A stretch of DNA of 44,082 nt from Methylobacteriaceae bacterium (GTDB lineage: Bacteria; Pseudomonadota; Alphaproteobacteria; Rhizobiales; Beijerinckiaceae): NCBI GenBank assembly GCA_016793505.1, contig JAEULW010000104.1, positions 1 to 44,082 of the forward strand, written 5' to 3'. Position numbers and translations under genes: made by a program. Under the pieces are notes generated by a model, which saw nothing but the letters and a program-made list of their open reading frames with translations, was not told where the DNA came from and searched no databases. Positions 41,797 to 44,082 of this stretch are shown piece after piece; positions within the stretch are counted from its first letter, which is position 1; the number at the start of each line of letters is the position of its first letter.

Positions 41797-42340
41797 CGTC
41801 GGCCTTCCTGTACAGCTCGGCGAGCTGCTTCAGCGCCCGATGCAGGGCGACGCGCACCGCGCCTTCGCTCATCTCCAGTTCGCGCCCTACTTCAGCGGCG
41901 GCGCGGCCCTCGATCGACATGGCGAGGACGATGCGGCGGCTGCGCTCGGGCAGGCGGTCGACAAGGCGGCGCACATCGGCGTCCGCATGCGGCTCGCCCT
42001 GCGGGGCGGGCAGGGCGTCGATCAGATCGTCGATCGGCACAGCGTCGCGCGCGCCGCGCCGGCGCAGCGCGTCGATCAGCTTGTAGCGCGCGATGGCGTT
42101 GAGCCAGGGGCCGATCGGCCGGTCCTCGCTCCAGGTGTCGCGCTTCAGATGGATCGCCAACAGCGTCTCCTGCACGATGTCCTCGACCTCGGCGTTGCCG
42201 CGCCCGGCGCGGGCCAGCGCGGCGCGGGCGGCGGCGCGCGCCAGCGGCGCGGCCTCGGCGAGGAAGCGCCGATAGGCCGCCTCGTCGCCCGCCCGGGCGG
42301 CGCGCATCAGGTGCGCCAGTCGTTCCTCGGCAGCTCCCAT
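41786..42340 (-). CDS. sigF: SigF-type ECF sigma factor
   Basis: This 184-residue ECF sigma factor has region 2 '[25 protein letters not shown]', '[22 protein letters not shown]', '[22 protein letters not shown]' (-10 recognition) and region 4 '[44 protein letters not shown]' (-35 recognition). Start at MGAAEERL was chosen because an upstream in-frame ATG lies on its promoter. The leader would then be only about ten bases, with no ribosome site, so translation may be near leaderless. It is followed by nrsF and diverges from the bufABC genes; both directions carry GTAACG-N16-CGAA, so SigF probably activates itself and the bufferin genes. Confidence 0.9.
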   Translation of the reverse strand: MGAAEERLAHLMRAARAGDEAAYRRFLAEAAPLARAAARAALARAGRGNAEVEDIVQETLLAIHLKRDTWSEDRPIGPWLNAIARYKLIDALRRRGARDAVPIDDLIDALPAPQGEPHADADVRRLVDRLPERSRRIVLAMSIEGRAAAEVGRELEMSEGAVRVALHRALKQLAELYRKADDAH

Positions 42341-42357
42341 GCGCGTCGAATATCTGG

Positions 42358-42383
42358 TTCGGACGCGGCGCGCCATTCGTTAC
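42358..42383 (-). promoter_or_regulatory. SigF-type promoter of sigF-nrsF
   Basis: On the minus strand GTAACG (42383-42378), a 16-base spacer and CGAA (42361-42358). This fits the Caulobacter SigF form GTAACC-N16-CGAA with one change, shared with the opposing promoter. It predicts a start about ten bases before the sigF ATG. Confidence 0.75.
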
Positions 42384-42447
42384 ATCGGCGCGCCGATCAC
42401 CTGTCGCTCGCGAAACGCCGGCCCGTCTTCACGAACGCGTGCGCGCG

Positions 42448-42473
42448 GTAACGGCTCCGGCCGGCCCTGCGAA
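42448..42473 (+). promoter_or_regulatory. SigF-type promoter of bufABC
   Basis: GTAACG (42448-42453), a 16-base spacer and CGAA (42470-42473), identical in fixed bases and spacing to the sigF promoter on the other strand. It predicts a leader of about 40 bases before bufA. Confidence 0.78.
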
Positions 42474-42521
42474 AAGTCGGCATGGGTCGGACGGGCCGGC
42501 CCGCCAACGGGAGATCATCCG

Positions 42522-42830
42522 ATGTCGCACCGCCTCGACCGCCGCGCCGTTTCGCTGGCGCTCGCCGCCTCCTTCTCGACCGCGCTGGCGCTGGCCGCCG
42601 CCCCTGCCCAGGCGCAGGACGCCGGCAAGGAGAAGTGCTTCGGCGTGTCGCTGAAGGGCCAGAACGACTGCGCCGCCGGGCCCGGAACGACCTGCGCCGG
42701 CACGTCCAAGGTCGACTATCAGGGCAACGCCTGGAAATACGTCGCCAAGGGCTCGTGCGAGAAGATGGCGTCGAAGTCCTCGCCGAGCGGCTTCGGCCAG
42801 CTGAAGGAGTTCAAGGAGAAGAAGGCCTGA
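42522..42830 (+). CDS. bufA: Bufferin-1-type precursor peptide (DUF2282)
   Basis: This 102-residue precursor has a Sec signal of about 32 residues (ending 'AAPAQAQ') and a short Cys-containing domain: Cys39 in '[10 protein letters not shown]', Cys50 and Cys58 in '[15 protein letters not shown]', and Cys79 in 'KGSCEKM'. This is the BufA1/DUF2282 pattern. In characterised bufferins the peptide is modified on cysteines by a DUF692 enzyme to form heterocycles and binds copper in the periplasm. A GGGAG ribosome site lies eight bases before the ATG; upstream in-frame ATGs overlap the promoter and were rejected. The C-terminus is Lys-rich ('LKEFKEKKA'). bufB follows after 36 bases. Confidence 0.9.
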   Translation: MSHRLDRRAVSLALAASFSTALALAAAPAQAQDAGKEKCFGVSLKGQNDCAAGPGTTCAGTSKVDYQGNAWKYVAKGSCEKMASKSSPSGFGQLKEFKEKKA

Positions 42831-42866
42831 TCGGCCGCAAGAGCCGCCGCGCGGGGAGATCGCGTC

Positions 42867-43751
42867 ATGACGAATCGACATCCCGCGAGGGCGGCGCAGG
42901 GCCTGCCGGCCCGCGCCGGGATCGGGCTGAAGCTCGAGCACGCCCGCGCGTTGCTCGACGAGGCGCCCGATCTCGGCTTTCTCGAGGTCCATGCCGAGAA
43001 TTTCATGGGCGCGGGCGGGCCGCCGCACGCTTTTCTGACGGCGCTCCGGGCGCGCTATCCGCTGTCGCTGCACGGCGTCGGCCTGTCGATCGGCGGCGAG
43101 GCGCCGCTCGACGAGGCGCATCTCGATCGCCTGGCGGCGCTGACCGAGCGCTACGAGCCGGCGTCCTTCTCCGAGCATCTGGCCTGGTCGACGCACGATA
43201 CGGCCTATCTCAACGATCTGCTGCCGGTCGCCTATGACCGGCCGACGCTCGCCCGCGTGGTCGAGCACATCGACCGCGTGCAGTCGCGGCTGCGGCGGCC
43301 GATGCTGCTCGAAAACCCCTCGACCTACGTCGCCTTCGCGGCGAGCGAGATGGACGAGATCGACTTCATCGCCGAGGCGGCGCGGCGCAGCGGCTGCGGG
43401 CTGCTGCTCGACGTCAACAACGTGCAGGTGAGCTGCGTCAATCACGGGCGCGACCCGGTCGCCTATCTACAGGCCTTTCCGGTCGAACGCGTGGGCGAAA
43501 TCCACCTCGCCGGCTACGCCGAGGATCGCGACGACGCCGGCGACAGGCTGCTGATCGACGCGCATGACCGGCCGGTCGGCGAGGACGTCTGGAAGCTCTA
43601 CCGCCGCGCGCTACGCCGCGTCGGGCCGGCAGCGACGCTGATCGAATGGGACAATGACGTGCCGGCGCTGCCGGTCCTGCTGGCCGAGGCGGCGAAGGCG
43701 GAGGCGGCGCTCGGCGAGGCGTCGGATTTCAACCGGCGGCGGGCGTCATGA
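42867..43751 (+). CDS. bufB: DUF692 multinuclear iron enzyme, bufferin synthase BufB
   Basis: This 294-residue TIM-barrel enzyme belongs to DUF692, the family of MbnB, which uses a multi-iron centre and oxygen to convert cysteine in a peptide into a heterocycle. Metal-ligand segments are '[11 protein letters not shown]', '[10 protein letters not shown]', 'LLENPSTYV', '[16 protein letters not shown]', '[10 protein letters not shown]', '[10 protein letters not shown]' and 'TLIEWDND'. It would act on the cysteines of BufA in the cytoplasm before export. It sits directly after bufA and overlaps bufC (ATGA). Confidence 0.92.
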   Translation: MTNRHPARAAQGLPARAGIGLKLEHARALLDEAPDLGFLEVHAENFMGAGGPPHAFLTALRARYPLSLHGVGLSIGGEAPLDEAHLDRLAALTERYEPASFSEHLAWSTHDTAYLNDLLPVAYDRPTLARVVEHIDRVQSRLRRPMLLENPSTYVAFAASEMDEIDFIAEAARRSGCGLLLDVNNVQVSCVNHGRDPVAYLQAFPVERVGEIHLAGYAEDRDDAGDRLLIDAHDRPVGEDVWKLYRRALRRVGPAATLIEWDNDVPALPVLLAEAAKAEAALGEASDFNRRRAS

Positions 43752-44082
43752 ACCGCGCCTTCGCCGCCGCGCTGCTCAGCCCCGGCGCGCCGGCGCCGCC
43801 GGGCCTGACGACGTGGAACGGCTCCGACCCGGCGCGCCGTTTCGCGGTGTATCGCAACAACGTCGTCGTCTCGCTGATCGAGGCGCTGTCCGGGGCGTTT
43901 CCGGTGACGCGCGAACTCGTCGGCGAGGAGTTCTTCCGGGCGATGGCGCGGGAATTTGCGCTCGGCCATCCGCCGCGCTCGCCGGTGATGGCCCGCTTCG
44001 GCGAGGAACTTCCCGGCTTCATCGCGGCCTTCGCGCCGGCGCGCGAGTTGCCGTGGCTCGCCGACGTGGCGGCGCTCGAGGC
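43748..44082 (+). CDS. bufC: DUF2063 partner protein BufC (3' end outside window)
   Basis: Only the first 111 residues are present. '[59 protein letters not shown]' is the N-terminal half of DUF2063, the protein that partners DUF692 enzymes and is thought to bind and present the precursor peptide, like MbnC for MbnB. The start overlaps the bufB stop (ATGA), so both should be made in equal amounts. A bufD-like DoxX membrane gene often follows in known clusters; this cannot be checked here. Confidence 0.9.
   Translation, partial: MNRAFAAALLSPGAPAPPGLTTWNGSDPARRFAVYRNNVVVSLIEALSGAFPVTRELVGEEFFRAMAREFALGHPPRSPVMARFGEELPGFIAAFAPARELPWLADVAALE

Overview
The window is GC-rich chromosomal DNA of an alphaproteobacterium, most likely of the order Hyphomicrobiales. 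The evidence is the Paracoccus-type sox gene set, the Nap type, the SigF/NrsF pair and the style of the palindromic intergenic repeats; genus is not assignable from sequence alone. Genes are tightly packed, often with ATGA stop/start overlaps. No stretch above 300 bases lacks a gene; the longest gap (11413-11694) holds two palindromic repeats. I saw no tRNA, rRNA, CRISPR array, insertion sequence or phage gene.

Layout. (1) 1-550: 3' part of an HpcH/HpaI-type aldolase. (2) 596-6781, minus strand: a periplasmic nitrate reductase operon napFDAGHBC behind a control region (6782-7003) with a perfect FNR-type box, a second FNR-like box and an unexplained 29-bp inverted repeat. (3) 7004-20033: a sulfur-oxidation island with two YeeE/YedE sulfur transporters, the ArsR-type persulfide-sensor candidate soxR, soxS, soxVW, soxXA, and soxYZBCDE, an exported DsrE-like protein and soxF. 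Together nap and sox could couple thiosulfate or sulfide oxidation to periplasmic nitrate reduction. Three sites resembling the SqrR/BigR operator lie in the three control gaps of this island.

(4) 20113-31478: a carbon-catabolism region with a DapA-family lyase, a TctCBA transporter, a PfkB kinase, an IclR regulator, an aldo/keto reductase, an NAD-binding dehydrogenase, a SnoaL-like protein and a TRAP transporter (DctP plus fused DctQM). A nearly identical 22-bp site in both divergent gaps suggests the IclR protein controls this set. (5) 31563-41063, minus strand: an MlrC-like M81 peptidase, a YtcJ-like amidohydrolase, a five-gene Dpp/Opp ABC importer and an M14 aspartoacylase-like deacylase; this looks like uptake and breakdown of an amide- or peptide-like compound.

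(6) 41158-44082: sigF-nrsF diverging from bufA-bufB-bufC (the last cut by the window end). This is a bufferin-type copper-binding RiPP system: a small exported four-cysteine precursor (DUF2282), a DUF692 multinuclear iron enzyme and its DUF2063 partner. Both directions start from the same motif, GTAACG-N16-CGAA, which matches the known SigF promoter form, so the sigma factor, its membrane anti-sigma and the peptide system appear to form one self-amplifying stress unit. I consider this the most interesting system in the window.
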